DNA from: Aquatica leii
Taxonomy: Eukaryota > Arthropoda > Insecta > Coleoptera > Lampyridae
DNA: 64,000 bases
NCBI GenBank assembly: GCA_035610365.1
Contig: CM069434.1
Location: forward strand, 98,072,806 to 98,136,805
Direction of reading: 5' to 3'
Below, piece after piece: positions 10,790 through 20,848 of the stretch. Both the position numbers and the translations under genes were made by a program. Below the pieces are notes generated by a model, which saw only the letters and a list, made by a program, of their open reading frames with translations, had not been told where the DNA came from and ran no database searches. How positions within the stretch are numbered: the first letter of the stretch is position 1; each line of letters begins with the position of its first letter.

Positions 10790-11450
10790 TTTGTCACTTT
10801 CATTTTTGAGCTTGTCGTACAAAATTGTGTAAAACGCAACCACTTTTAATTGAGCTTTTCGTTAATTGTATATCAGTTTCTATAGCTTTTTGAAATATAC
10901 CAAGTTTCTTAGTTAATATGTCAAAGGCACACTCCACCGTTGGTCGTGCTTTGGTCAAACGATAATTAAATATTCTGTTGAAAAAATTTAACTGTCTACG
11001 AGCATAAGGTCACATTAAATTTTCACTTATAGAAAATGCTTCGTCGCCTACTAAGTAGGAAGGTATAGTAAAATCCTAATTTTTTAGGAACTAGGGATAT
11101 TCAGTGCGTTTGCTTTAAATGCTCTTCCCATTGTAGATTCTGAGAAAACTGTGCTACCATTTTCTCTACCATACGCTCTTATATGTCAATCAAAACAAAA
11201 TTGCTGTTTCCATCGGCGACAGCCATTAAAACCACAAAATGAAAATGTTTACAATTTTGTAAAACTAAGAACCAACGTTTAGCGGACGCTTAATTCTGCA
11301 ATGTTTGACGTCGATGCTTCCGATGCAGTTCGGCATTTGGCATATTGTATAAAATGATTGAGCAATGTTCTTTCGTTTCTCTGCTGTAGGCACATGCATA
11401 TTCAATAGTTGCAAAATAGATTACAATTCTCCCGTTGCTAAATACCTACA
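10790..11450 (-). pseudogene. PIF/Harbinger (HARBI1-like) transposase remnant
   Basis: Minus-strand translation in shifting frames gives, in order, CIGSIDVKHCRI (about 11320), YLVGDEAFSISENLM (about 11060), RRQLNFFNRIFNYRLTKARP (about 10990) and VECAFDILTKK (about 10920). This is the order of the DDE_Tnp_4 catalytic domain of HARBI1 and Harbinger transposases, including the first catalytic Asp (GSID) and the second (GDEAF). Several stops and frame changes occur and no terminal repeats were found, so it is a dead fragment. It went unnoticed as an open frame because no piece exceeds about 60 codons. Confidence 0.7.
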
Positions 11451-12599
11451 ACAAAAGAGATAGACGTCATATATTTATTTAGTTGTGTACTTTAAGTTGC
11501 TGTGGTCTTCATCTTCATCTTTACGTGCTACTTCACCTAGCTCAAAAATTCGAAACGATTCGCACTTACTATTATAATAATTTGTCACCAAAATAAATTA
11601 TAATAAGGATTAGATTACCTTAGAAAATCTGTTGCATTTTTAATTAAATAAATACCTACACCAATTACCTTAAAACAATTATAGTTACGTTTCATGGAAA
11701 AAACTTTACATCTACAAAAATACAATTTTTTACTCTGTATTTCAAAATTTACTTTTGTTAAACTAACGGTAGTGTTGGAATTTAGCTTTGACCTCGTATT
11801 TCAAACTAAAGTCTCACTAGAAAAACGAAATTTTTTTCCATTTTACATGTAATATTTTATTTTCTTACTAGTGCATTAGACAAGGCATTGTAACGAATTT
11901 TAAAACTAACTATTTACAAGTAAAATAGGTTTATTAAATGTAACTAACGCTAACACTAATAAAATGTAATATAACTAACAATATTTAAGAAAAACGACTT
12001 ACAAGTAATTTGTATATGACTATCACTCAATATTTCTGAACATTGTTCGCAGATAAGTCGCACTTTGGTATCTCTAAACTGGTATTTATTTACACTAGTA
12101 CTCGCGTTAACTCATTTATTTAAATCGATATTTTTTACGATTTCAGACTTTTGACTAGATTAAATTTCACTTCTTTCGGATACCTTTTATATGTTTACTG
12201 TTAGATAGTGTCGCACCAACAAAGAGTTACCAGTTTAATACGGCATCGACGGTTTGATGAGTAAAATAAAACTAAACCTAGAATTGACATGTCGCGACGG
12301 TGTCGCATTGCACTATTAAAACTACAGATATAACTATGGTCTCTGACAGATATGTTGGTGAATCAATATGATAATCAATTGAAAACTTAGTGATTTATGA
12401 TAATACGAAATATAACTTAATTATTATGCAACACAAATAACTTAACTAACTTAAATAAATTAACTAACTATTTAATTATTATTGTTATATACAATTTACT
12501 TAAGCGCGATTTATTTGCTTTCTACATTAGCGTGTTTTACACTATTTTTGCATTGACGAATGCGCTTTGATTATAGGGTCCAAGTTCAATGCTCGTGAC
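11451..12599. other. AT-rich stretch with no recognised gene
   Basis: Nothing coding seen. Part of it could be the 3' LTR of the minus-strand copia remnant that begins at 12600, but I could not find a second copy to confirm this. Confidence 0.35.
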
Positions 12600-13253
12600 T
12601 CGGATTGTGCATCATCGTCAAACCTAATCCAGGCAAACATTGTAAATGTTTTGAACGTGCCAAGACATTGGTAAGCACGTCTGCAATTACCTCGCTTGTG
12701 GTAAGTAGGAGAGCGCCGTCTTCTGATCTCTGAGCTCTTGACGAATAAAATGGTGCTTTATGTCAATACGGTTGGAACTAGCGTGAAAGGCAGGATTTTC
12801 TGCTAAGAAATTTGCACCTCTATTGTTGTTGAAAATAACGACGTCGGCAAGGTCTTTATGACCTAATTCGTTGAGAAAACTCGACAAGTACAAGGTTTCT
12901 TTAATCGTGTCAGATATGGCGATGTACTCAGCTTCAGTTGACGACAAGGCCACCGTTTTCTACTTTTGCGATTCCCATGTAATAGCCGCGCCGCTAAGGA
13001 CAAATGCGTACCCCGTATAAGAGCGTTTATCGACCAACTCGTTTTTCATCCTTTTTCGAAGGTATCGCCCCGTTTTGCGGTCATCCAATGTTGTTTCTGA
13101 TAGCGCGAGTTGAATTGGTTTAATGCACTGACAGCATAAGGAATGTCGGAACGCGTTCTCACAGAAGCGTACATCAGCGCTTTAACCATCTCTTGATATG
13201 GGTGTTCTTTCTCGTATTCTTCTGAAAAATTGGACAATTTGGCATCGTGAAGA
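12600..13253 (-). pseudogene. Copia-A pol, C-terminal part (RNase H), left of element II
   Basis: Minus-strand frames 13046-13253 and 12687-12953 read as the end of a Ty1/copia polyprotein: YQEMVKALMYASVRTRSDIP and ALNQFNSRYQKQHWMTAKR (connection region), then the RNase H segment ALSSTEAEYIAISDTIKE with HHFIRQE. A break near 12990 separates the two frames. Reading stops at 13253, exactly where the LTR of element II begins, and the upstream half of the same polyprotein is found at 23849-24500. So this is one copia copy split by element II. Confidence 0.8.
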
Positions 13254-13959
13254 TGTAACAAGCACCGGGGAAAAATCAAAATAAATTTCGATTTTAATTT
13301 AAAAATTCAAATTCATGGTAAGAACTAATTTCAAATAAGAAATGTAATTCAATATTAAATTTCCTGTTGTTTAAGTAATTCGCAGTCATCAATAGAAACT
13401 GCATTTTACAATTTTCATAGGAAACACATCCGTTGGAAAATTGATTATATTAACATAATAAAGGCCGTCAATACCGACGGTCAATACCCTAACAATGCAA
13501 TAACGCAAAATTACAATTATCGTGGAGGCATCTTTTGATTTGAAAAAGGCAGTCGATAACTCGCGATCGGTTGAGGCGGTAAACCTCAGAGAAAAATTTG
13601 TGATAATAAAAGTGTTTAAAAAATTTAAATAATTCAGAAACTCCGAAACCGAGTAATGTAAAAGTGCGTTGTTGCAAGAGGGTCCCACAAACAAACTAAG
13701 GTCAGAAACTGTAATTTCTAACTGTCTAACATTTTATTGTAAAAACTTTTTTTAATTTTAATTCAATGTCTTTTGTGCGGCAAGCGACCATGTAATTGTT
13801 CAAATTGAATACAATGTTATAATCATTTAATGCGGATAACTTCGGTGATTTGTTATGTTCGTAATATATATCTCATTCCATTTATATTTTGTTTAATTTC
13901 ATACTTTAAACCCCAAAACCAATTACACATCTCCAGAGCTACCCTGGAGGAGTGTTACA
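13254..13959 (+). repeat. 5' LTR of element II
   Basis: 706 bp, TGTAACA...TGTTACA. It matches the 3' LTR except for one base missing there (GTGATAA versus TGATAA near 13591), one G/T difference near 13806 and one C/A difference near 13920. The last 30 bp can form a small hairpin (CTCCAG/CTGGAG). The next TGG, one base after the LTR at 13961, may begin the tRNA primer-binding site; the tRNA is not identified. Confidence 0.95.
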
Positions 13960-14281
13960 CTGGTGGCAGCGGTTATAGTTAACGACTAAAGTAATTTTTT
14001 TTAATTGTCATTAAAAAGCTTATTCATTTACCCAGAAAAAAAAAATCTTTGCATATATTTTTAAAATTTTCTAAATATTGATGTTAACACACGCGTATTT
14101 TACTTTATTTAAATTCTATAATTACAACTTAGTACAATAAGAAACTTCAGTCGTTAAAGTAGGTCAGTATTCCCGAGATACAATTACAACTTACTGCAAA
14201 ATTTGATCCGGTGTCGCTTGCATATTTATTATTTCCTTGTTTATTACGTTTAATTGTAAATATCCAATTTTATAATCTCAA
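13960..14281 (+). other. Element II leader between LTR and gag
   Basis: Non-coding, AT-rich leader. It starts with the putative primer-binding site TGGTGGCAGCGG at 13961-13972. Packaging signals would be expected here but cannot be recognised by eye. Confidence 0.5.
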
Positions 14282-15484
14282 ATGCAACAAGCAAACAGCA
14301 CAGGGACTGCTCCAGACATGGCCAGATCGAGAGAAGGAAATGATAGCAACCCTACTAATGTACAACCCTTCATAACACTAGGGATGATTGCAAATACCCT
14401 AGAAAGTTTTTCAGGACGGCAAGACGTGCGTGATTACTTTGAAAAATTGGAACATAGGGCATCACTTGACGGTTGGTCGGACGAAATTACACTGAAACTG
14501 GTAAAATTCAGATTAACAGGAGAAGCATACCAATTTTATAAATCTGATGCAGCAGTTTATAATGAAACTAATTATTCTATATTCAAGAAAAAAATGTACG
14601 GAAAATTTTTACCGGCAAGAATACCAGGACAAGCGTTACTTCGGTTAAGCAAATGTTATCAACGTCATGACGAATCAATAGCAAATTACGTAATCAGACT
14701 TAAATCTTTAGGAAACGAAATACTAGCAGAAGATTTACAAAATGCAGTGCAGGAAAATATACCAGGATTAAAACAAAAATGCGAGGAATTAGTCTTAAAT
14801 CAATTTAGAATTGGCATAAAGAAAGAATTAATGAAACAGTTAACACCACTACTAATGAGGACCGAAAACTTAAACTTGGAAACAGCTGAAAAATTCGCTA
14901 AGCAATTCGAGTTATCCGAGCTGATGATTAATAGTCAAAACCAATCTTCAGTTGTCATGACCGTGCAAGAACGGAAATGTTTTTGTTGCGGAAAAAACAA
15001 CCATTTTTCACAAAATTGTAGATTTCGAATAGACGAGCGTAATAAGAGAAATTATTCCAATCAACACCATAACTTTCAAAATGTTAGACAAGAAACACCA
15101 AAACAACAACACCATCGATACGAAAATTATAAGACAAATTACAACCACCATCAACAACACCCTAATCGTTTTCATGTAAATAATTTTCAAAAACACAATT
15201 TTAGGTATAATAACAAGTCGTTCCACAACGATAATGTTCCTAGAGATTATAGTTTTCTAAGCCGTAACAACACTTACAAAGAGGAGGTACGAGATCAACA
15301 AAGACAGACGAATCCAAGGAATACAGGTCATCAATATAGGATCTATCCGGAAAATGGAAGAAACTACACTAATAATCCAGACCAAATACAACCAATAAGA
15401 AAATTAAATGTAAACCCAGTCGAAGCGTTAAACATAAAAGGACTCTCTCTGAAACCCCGGGAGACGAGCCCTGTCGAATTATAA
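14282..15484 (+). CDS. gag: Element II Gag (capsid/nucleocapsid) polyprotein
   Basis: 400 residues, uninterrupted. Residues about 35-215 are helical and capsid-like, with the retroelement signature ESFSGRQDVRDYFEKLE followed by KLVKFRLTGEAYQFY. One CCHC zinc knuckle lies at residues about 233-246 (Cys-x2-Cys-x4-His-x4-Cys, CFCCGKNNHFSQNC), followed by a basic tail very rich in Asn, His, Gln and Tyr that should bind RNA. It forms the particle and binds the element RNA. The stop is at 15482-15484. The pol frame is -1 relative to gag and is open upstream of its first ATG, across the end of gag, which suggests expression of pol by -1 frameshifting as in errantiviruses; the slip site is not identified. 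Confidence 0.9.
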   Translation: MQQANSTGTAPDMARSREGNDSNPTNVQPFITLGMIANTLESFSGRQDVRDYFEKLEHRASLDGWSDEITLKLVKFRLTGEAYQFYKSDAAVYNETNYSIFKKKMYGKFLPARIPGQALLRLSKCYQRHDESIANYVIRLKSLGNEILAEDLQNAVQENIPGLKQKCEELVLNQFRIGIKKELMKQLTPLLMRTENLNLETAEKFAKQFELSELMINSQNQSSVVMTVQERKCFCCGKNNHFSQNCRFRIDERNKRNYSNQHHNFQNVRQETPKQQHHRYENYKTNYNHHQQHPNRFHVNNFQKHNFRYNNKSFHNDNVPRDYSFLSRNNTYKEEVRDQQRQTNPRNTGHQYRIYPENGRNYTNNPDQIQPIRKLNVNPVEALNIKGLSLKPRETSPVEL

Positions 15485-15558
15485 ATAACGTCGCAAATAC
15501 GCCCACCCCTTTCATAATTCCACAGCTTAAATTATACACAAACTACGAAGCCCCCAGT

Positions 15559-17979
15559 ATGATTTATTTATATGTAAATGGAGTAAAAAGAAAATTTTTA
15601 TTGGATAGTGGAAGTGCCATTACCATAATAAAAGAAAATACATTAGATAATTTAGAAATTCATAATGTAGGGGACATATTATTAGCAGGTATTACCGGTG
15701 AAGGGCTACAGGCCATTGGTATGGTTAAATTAAACATTGGAACCCAACCGAATGTAGTAAACTGCGTTTTTAATGTGATAGTTTGTGGAAATAATTTAGT
15801 GGTAGGAGCATCAGGTATTATAGGCCGAGATTTTTTGGGATTAACAAATTCTATCATAAATTATAAAAACAACACATTACAAATTTGGAACGAATTGATT
15901 CCAATTAGCTATGAAAGGGAAGATATTTTTGCAAATATTTATAATTACAATCAGGGGTTAAGTACTAACAAAGAAAAAATAGGAGTCAACTATGAGCTAG
16001 TTGAAAAAGAAAGTGTTACAAGCAAAATAGGGAAAGGCATTAGCTATGAGTTAGCAAATCAATTTCCTCTTTATCCAAGTACGCAAGAGAGGAGCACAAA
16101 TACACAGGATATAAATACGGAGGAAGACTATGACAATGAAATATTTTATGATGCATTACAAGACATGCCACAAAAACAAAGTGAAAACTTTTACGATTCA
16201 ACATTATTTGAAGATCGATACTTAAAATTAGGTACTAAAGAAAATCAAACCAATGGTACAAAAATCAAGGAATTTTATAATAAATCGAGCCAAGAAACCA
16301 CATCAATAATATGTCACAGAAAAAACATACACGGTATAGGCGAAATTAAAGAAACCGAAAATCTAAACTCAGCGCACCCTGATAAATTACAGTATAACTC
16401 AGGAAACATTCCAACAATAAAAGAAAAAACAAGAAAAGCAGCGCCCGATTGGACAGCAAAAGTAGAAATTATACAATACGGAGAATTATCCGAAGAAGAA
16501 GAAGAAGAGGATTTCCATAGCGCATTCAAACAACGTCAACAAAATTTTATAAATAATAAAGCAAACAACGAAAGGGAAAAGCTTCATAATAATATACAAT
16601 CAAGTCAACTACAAGTACGTAACGAAATTAGAAAAGAGACAAACTTTTGCGTAGATACCTCACTCGCAAAACCAGCCAAACTTCTGCAGGATGAAAATGA
16701 CTTAAAAATGGAACACATATCTACAGAACAAGACAGCAAAAAGCATTTCAGTAACGACCGAATTACTGAAAACAACGTAATCAAGTTAGCAGACGAGATC
16801 ATCATCCCTGCATGGTGTGAAATAGACTGTGCAGCAATAAATAAAAACTTCGATAAATTACTAGGAGAATTCATTGAAGTACAGCCAGATAAAACAGGAA
16901 ATAATGGAGTGTTTGCCGCACACTTAATACATAAAAATACAGAACTAATAACAGTTCGTTTAATCAATGTAAATAACCACGAAGTACTGTTGAGAAAAAA
17001 TTGTCACATTGCAAATGCTCAACCAGTATATAAAATAATTGAAAATAAAGACAAGGAAGCAGTAAGGAAAGTATGTACAATAGAACCAACCAACACAGAT
17101 TGGATCGCCAAATATTTTGATTTTAGACATTTAGACATGCACACAATAGGGTTACTACATGAATTAATAGGTCGATATTCGGACATATTCAGTGAAGGAG
17201 AAAATACATTAACTACCACATCCGATGTACAACATAAAATTATTGTGGAAAATGAACAACCAATCAACAAACGACCCTATAAAATTCCTCATTCACAACG
17301 GGAAATATTAAGAAAGGAAATAGATCGATCATCAAAAGCTAACATCATACGCCCATCATCTTCTCCATGGAATGCACCAGTCGTATTAATTGTAAAGAAA
17401 AAAGAATCAGGCGAAGAAAAAATTAGAATGTGCATCGATTATCGCGCATTAAATGAAATAACAAGGAAGGATGTATTCCCTCTTCCTCTACTTCAAGATG
17501 TAACCGATCAATTAGGAGAATCAACTCTATTTAGCGTATTCGATGTTACTTCTGCATACCACCAAATCTCCATGCACAAAGACAGTATTAAATATACCGG
17601 ATTTTCAACGTCAGATAGACATTGGGAATTTACGAAAATGCCATTTGGCCTGTGCAACAGCCCGATGACTTTTCAAAGATTTATTTCATTTACATTAAGT
17701 GGCTTAATAAGAGACATTTGCTGGGTATATTTAGACGACATATTAGTACATAATTCAAAAGGAGTTGAAGATCACATTCAAAAGATTAGCCACGTTTTTG
17801 ACCGGTTAAGAACAGCCAATATTAAACTTCAACCAAGCAAATGCAAATTAATAACATCAGAAGTCAAGTATTTAGGGCATATTATTTCACAGCAAGGATT
17901 TAAACCTGACCCGGAAAAACTCGCGGCTGTTAGAAATTTTCCTACCCAAAAAATGTTAAAAACGTTCGTCAATTTTTAG
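15559..17979 (+). CDS. pol: Element II Pol part 1: protease and reverse transcriptase
   Basis: 806 residues from the first ATG; the frame is open upstream across the gag end, so the natural protein is probably made by frameshift. The protease active site is Asp16-Ser17-Gly18 (FLLDSGSAITII). A long charged, poorly conserved linker (about 130-560) contains a run of Glu. RT follows with IRPSSSPWNAPVV (about 595), CIDYRALNE, VFDVTSAYHQI, MPFGLCNSPMTFQR and the catalytic YLDD at residues 724-727. Homology continues past the stop at 17977-17979 in another frame; the break falls in a run of six A at 17947-17952 and corresponds to one base too few. With near-identical LTRs this may be a recent mutation or a sequence error. 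Confidence 0.9.
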   Translation: MIYLYVNGVKRKFLLDSGSAITIIKENTLDNLEIHNVGDILLAGITGEGLQAIGMVKLNIGTQPNVVNCVFNVIVCGNNLVVGASGIIGRDFLGLTNSIINYKNNTLQIWNELIPISYEREDIFANIYNYNQGLSTNKEKIGVNYELVEKESVTSKIGKGISYELANQFPLYPSTQERSTNTQDINTEEDYDNEIFYDALQDMPQKQSENFYDSTLFEDRYLKLGTKENQTNGTKIKEFYNKSSQETTSIICHRKNIHGIGEIKETENLNSAHPDKLQYNSGNIPTIKEKTRKAAPDWTAKVEIIQYGELSEEEEEEDFHSAFKQRQQNFINNKANNEREKLHNNIQSSQLQVRNEIRKETNFCVDTSLAKPAKLLQDENDLKMEHISTEQDSKKHFSNDRITENNVIKLADEIIIPAWCEIDCAAINKNFDKLLGEFIEVQPDKTGNNGVFAAHLIHKNTELITVRLINVNNHEVLLRKNCHIANAQPVYKIIENKDKEAVRKVCTIEPTNTDWIAKYFDFRHLDMHTIGLLHELIGRYSDIFSEGENTLTTTSDVQHKIIVENEQPINKRPYKIPHSQREILRKEIDRSSKANIIRPSSSPWNAPVVLIVKKKESGEEKIRMCIDYRALNEITRKDVFPLPLLQDVTDQLGESTLFSVFDVTSAYHQISMHKDSIKYTGFSTSDRHWEFTKMPFGLCNSPMTFQRFISFTLSGLIRDICWVYLDDILVHNSKGVEDHIQKISHVFDRLRTANIKLQPSKCKLITSEVKYLGHIISQQGFKPDPEKLAAVRNFPTQKMLKTFVNF

Positions 17980-18071
17980 GACTAATTGGCTGGTACAGAC
18001 GATTTATTCCAAATTTTTCAATTTTAGCAGCACCATTAACGAACTTAACGAAAAAGGACGTCAAATTTAAC

Positions 18072-18518
18072 ATGAATATTGAAACTTTAGAAGCAATGGA
18101 CAAACTTAAACGAATACTAACTTCAGACAACGTGTTATGCTATCCGGATTTCTCCAAACCGTTCATACTAGCCACAGATGCTAGCAGTACAGGTATGGGA
18201 GCGATTCTAAGTCAGATTCATAGAGGTTTTGAAAAACCGATCGCATTTGCAAGCAAATCCTTTAATAACGCAGAAAGAAATTACAGCGTCACTGAAAAGG
18301 AATGCTTAGCAGTGGTATTTGGCATAAAACAATTTAGATGTTATTTGTACGGAAGAAAGTTTAGTATTTATACGGATCACCGACCGCTTCGATGGCTTAT
18401 GTCGCTTAGAGACACAACATCACGGTTAGCAAGATGGGCTTTATTACTAGGGGAATATGATTTCGAAGTATTGTATAGGACCTGGAAAGAAACACGGAAA
18501 TGTAGACGCCTTAAGTAG
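18072..18518 (+). CDS. pol: Element II Pol part 2: RNase H
   Basis: 148 codons in the frame following the first break; the coding sense begins upstream at about 17953 (QFLGLIGWYRRFI region). RNase H motifs are visible: ATDASSTGMGAILSQ (first catalytic Asp), SVTEKECLAVVF (Glu) and YTDHRPLRWL (Asp). It degrades the RNA strand of the replication hybrid. The frame shifts near 18480, where one extra base separates it from the continuation HGNVDALSRV. No start codon is needed because it belongs to the polyprotein. Confidence 0.85.
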   Translation: MNIETLEAMDKLKRILTSDNVLCYPDFSKPFILATDASSTGMGAILSQIHRGFEKPIAFASKSFNNAERNYSVTEKECLAVVFGIKQFRCYLYGRKFSIYTDHRPLRWLMSLRDTTSRLARWALLLGEYDFEVLYRTWKETRKCRRLK

Positions 18519-19683
18519 AGTATACGAAAAAGATCAAGGAGAAAATTATCACAGACAAGATTACAACGTACTTACACTGCCAGAATTTTTGGAATTAATA
18601 CAAAAAAATAAAATTATTAGTAAAAATGTATTCGAAAAAGAAGGAAATCTTTTTCATTGTCCAGAACATTACTCTTTAGCTCACTGCGTTTCAGAGGACT
18701 TTAAGATGTCAAAAGGAATTGCAGCAGAATTCAAACGCACTTTTGGATCTGAACACTTATTGTTAAAGCAAAACAAGAAACTAACAGAAGTAGCGGAATT
18801 GAATTTCCCAGACCGCAACATTTATTACCTAGTTACAAAATCTAAATATTTAGACAAACCAACATATGAAACTTTATGGCATACACTACATAATCTGAAA
18901 AAATGCATGGAAAAAAATGCAGATAAATTTTTAGCAATCCCACGTATTGCATGTGGCCTAGATAAATTACAATGGAAAGTAATTTTTGAAATGATAAAGT
19001 TAATTTTTTATAATACATCGATCACAATAATAATCTATAATTTGACTAAGTTAACGTTGGATGTTAATACAATAAAATCGGAAGAGCATCCAATAGCCAC
19101 ACCGTTATGGGATCGAGACACAATAAAAGAGCAACAACAAATAGATAATTTTTGTAAAACTATACTAAACCAATTACAAGATCAAAACGAAGACAATTTC
19201 GGATTTTACCAAGACTGTGAAGGACTGTTATACAAATCAGAAGACAAGAAGGACATCTTAGTGATACCTAGGACATTTGTTAAGAAAGTATTGCACGATT
19301 TTCACGATCTGCCCTTTTCAGGACATCAAGGTCAAGGGAAAACATTTAACATAATTAGAGAAAGATGCTTTTGGCCAAACATGAAAAGCGATATTATAAA
19401 TTACGTAGCCAGATGTCATTCATGCAATCAGCGAAAAACATCACCACATTTTAAAAAGGTCCCTCTTCAAGACTTTCCAGAAATTTCGTATCCATTCGAA
19501 CGTTGTTCCATGGATATAACAGGACCCTTTGTAACATCACAAAAAGGAAATAAATACTTATTAACATTTATTGATCACTTTACAAAATATATCGAACTCG
19601 TTCCAATCGTAAATCAACAAGCAGATACTATAGCACAAGCATTTTTACGAAGATCATGGTACACCACAAAAGTTAATAACTGA
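18457..19683 (+). CDS. pol: Element II Pol part 3: OARD1-like macro domain followed by integrase (N-terminal part)
   Basis: 408 codons. Residues about 13-23 complete the RNase H end (HGNVDALSRVY). Residues about 62-203 are a macro domain of the OARD1/TARG1 type: NLFHCPEHYSLAHCVSED, KMSKGIAAEFKRTFG, YYLVTKSKYLDKPTYETL and IPRIACGLDKLQW. Residues matching the human OARD1 catalytic pair Lys84 and Asp125 are present (Lys128, Asp169 here). Enzymes of this family remove ADP-ribose from Glu/Asp and hydrolyse O-acetyl-ADP-ribose. The integrase follows, with its His/His/Cys/Cys zinc domain (HDFHD...GHQGQG...CHSC) and the first catalytic Asp (SMDITGPF). The frame breaks near 19650. Confidence 0.9.
   Translation: MISKYCIGPGKKHGNVDALSRVYEKDQGENYHRQDYNVLTLPEFLELIQKNKIISKNVFEKEGNLFHCPEHYSLAHCVSEDFKMSKGIAAEFKRTFGSEHLLLKQNKKLTEVAELNFPDRNIYYLVTKSKYLDKPTYETLWHTLHNLKKCMEKNADKFLAIPRIACGLDKLQWKVIFEMIKLIFYNTSITIIIYNLTKLTLDVNTIKSEEHPIATPLWDRDTIKEQQQIDNFCKTILNQLQDQNEDNFGFYQDCEGLLYKSEDKKDILVIPRTFVKKVLHDFHDLPFSGHQGQGKTFNIIRERCFWPNMKSDIINYVARCHSCNQRKTSPHFKKVPLQDFPEISYPFERCSMDITGPFVTSQKGNKYLLTFIDHFTKYIELVPIVNQQADTIAQAFLRRSWYTTKVNN
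18650..19068 (+). other. Macro domain (ADP-ribosyl hydrolase type) within Pol of element II
   Basis: The domain covers about 140 residues, close to the full 152 residues of cellular OARD1, and starts and ends where the cellular protein does, so a whole gene-sized module appears to have been inserted. It lies between the RNase H tail and the integrase zinc domain, a variable region in other errantiviruses. Catalytic Lys is encoded at 18838-18840 and catalytic Asp at 18961-18963. One change from the usual motif is Ala for Gly in IACGLD. No intron or promoter separates it from pol. Confidence 0.85.
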
Positions 19684-20659
19684 TCAAGGAGCAAATTTTA
19701 TTGGAAGAGTATTAAATGAGCTGTGTAAACAACTTAAAATTGAGAAGATACAAACCACCCCTTATCATGCAATGTCAAACGGAGCAATAGAAAGGGTTCA
19801 CCGAGATTTAAAAAATTTTTTAAGTCACTATGTGCACGAAACTCAAATAGATTGGGATCACTGGGTACCGTATATGCAAATGTCACATAACATGACAACG
19901 CACAGTTCAACCGGATATAGTCCTCATTTTTTACTACACGGCAGAGATCCATTACTACCATTGGACAACATCTTAACGGCGACAAGAGTAAGGTACGATC
20001 TCGACGATAACTATGTTTCGGAATTGTTAAAAAGATTGAATATATTGTTTACCAAAGCGACAGAAAACATGAAAAAAGCAGCAGAGAGAAGAGGCGTACA
20101 GTATAATAAAACTACCAAACAAAGAACATTTAACTTAGGGGATCTAGTATATCTTTACGATCCTAGCACGAAAGTGGGTATTTCCAAAAAATTAAAAAAA
20201 TCTTGGTTAGGACCATATAGAATTATAGAAATTAAAGGACCTGTCACATATAAAATTAAAGAAATGCATAAAAGCAAAGAGCAAATAGTCCACGCAAATA
20301 GATTAAAATTATTTACTCCCGATACCACGGAGCAAGAAGAAAGCACGGATGAAGCAAATAATCTTTTAAATAATTGGGATGTCGATAAAGTTGACGATGT
20401 AGAAGAAAGTAATGATACTGTTACACCGCAAGATATTACCCTCACAATTTTACAGGGTCTCGAACAGCAACGAGCAATAAATCAACAAGAAAGGCAACCA
20501 TTAAAAGAACCCAGGAATTGGAAATTAAACATCAGCAGAAATACCAGGAGGTTAATAAAAGAGAACACTGAAAATTTAGGTGATCTACAAAATTTAGGTT
20601 CAGTAGAGCAGGACGGAGTAAGAGCCTCTTCAAGGCTACGGTTGCGTTCAAATAAGTAG
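19655..20659 (+). CDS. pol: Element II Pol part 4: integrase core and C-terminal tail
   Basis: Homology resumes at about 19655 in a new frame (the first Met is at 19772). It has KLITDQGANFIG (second catalytic Asp), TTPYHAMSNGAIERVHR (catalytic Glu) and, near residue 145 of the Met-started frame, the GPY/F tail WLGPYRIIEIKGPVTYKI, then an acidic, Glu- and Asp-rich extension to the stop at 20657-20659. The integrase joins the cDNA to the host genome. One frame change separates it from the preceding part, so this copy cannot make a full Pol as written unless the indel is a sequence error. Confidence 0.85.
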   Translation, partial: HGTPQKLITDQGANFIGRVLNELCKQLKIEKIQTTPYHAMSNGAIERVHRDLKNFLSHYVHETQIDWDHWVPYMQMSHNMTTHSSTGYSPHFLLHGRDPLLPLDNILTATRVRYDLDDNYVSELLKRLNILFTKATENMKKAAERRGVQYNKTTKQRTFNLGDLVYLYDPSTKVGISKKLKKSWLGPYRIIEIKGPVTYKIKEMHKSKEQIVHANRLKLFTPDTTEQEESTDEANNLLNNWDVDKVDDVEESNDTVTPQDITLTILQGLEQQRAINQQERQPLKEPRNWKLNISRNTRRLIKENTENLGDLQNLGSVEQDGVRASSRLRLRSNK

Positions 20660-20848
20660 ACTACTTAATTCCTTTTTCGTTGGAACATGCTAATAAAAGA
20701 TGGTCCAACAACAAAGGAAAAGTGTATATAGGAATAATAGATGACATTTCCCAAAATTAGGTTAGAAAATAAATAACTAGTTTTTTTAGAAAAATAAATA
20801 TTTTATTCAAAGTAGGGCAATTTGTTATTGTAAATTTTTAATTATAGA
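20660..20848 (+). promoter_or_regulatory. Pol-env spacer with a candidate splice acceptor for env mRNA
   Basis: The last bases before the env ATG read TTTTTAATTATAG (ending at 20847), a pyrimidine-biased stretch ending in AG, placed two bases before ATG. Errantiviruses express env from a spliced RNA, so this is a plausible acceptor. The donor, expected in the leader or gag, is not identified. Confidence 0.4.

Noticed and set aside
13389-13694. Minus-strand frames of 62-101 codons repeated near 23.3-23.6 kb
   Set aside because: They are antisense readings of the two LTRs of element II and repeat only because the LTRs repeat.
17940-17960. Programmed frameshift in pol at the A run
   Set aside because: The position is inside the RT/RNase H connection, where no known errantivirus shifts frame, the heptamer does not fit a standard slip site, and two further indels occur downstream. 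Indel or sequence error is simpler.
18650-19068. A host OARD1 gene lying by chance inside element II
   Set aside because: The domain is in frame with the RNase H tail and the integrase zinc domain, without start codon, stop, intron or promoter of its own, and within intact LTR and target-duplication borders.
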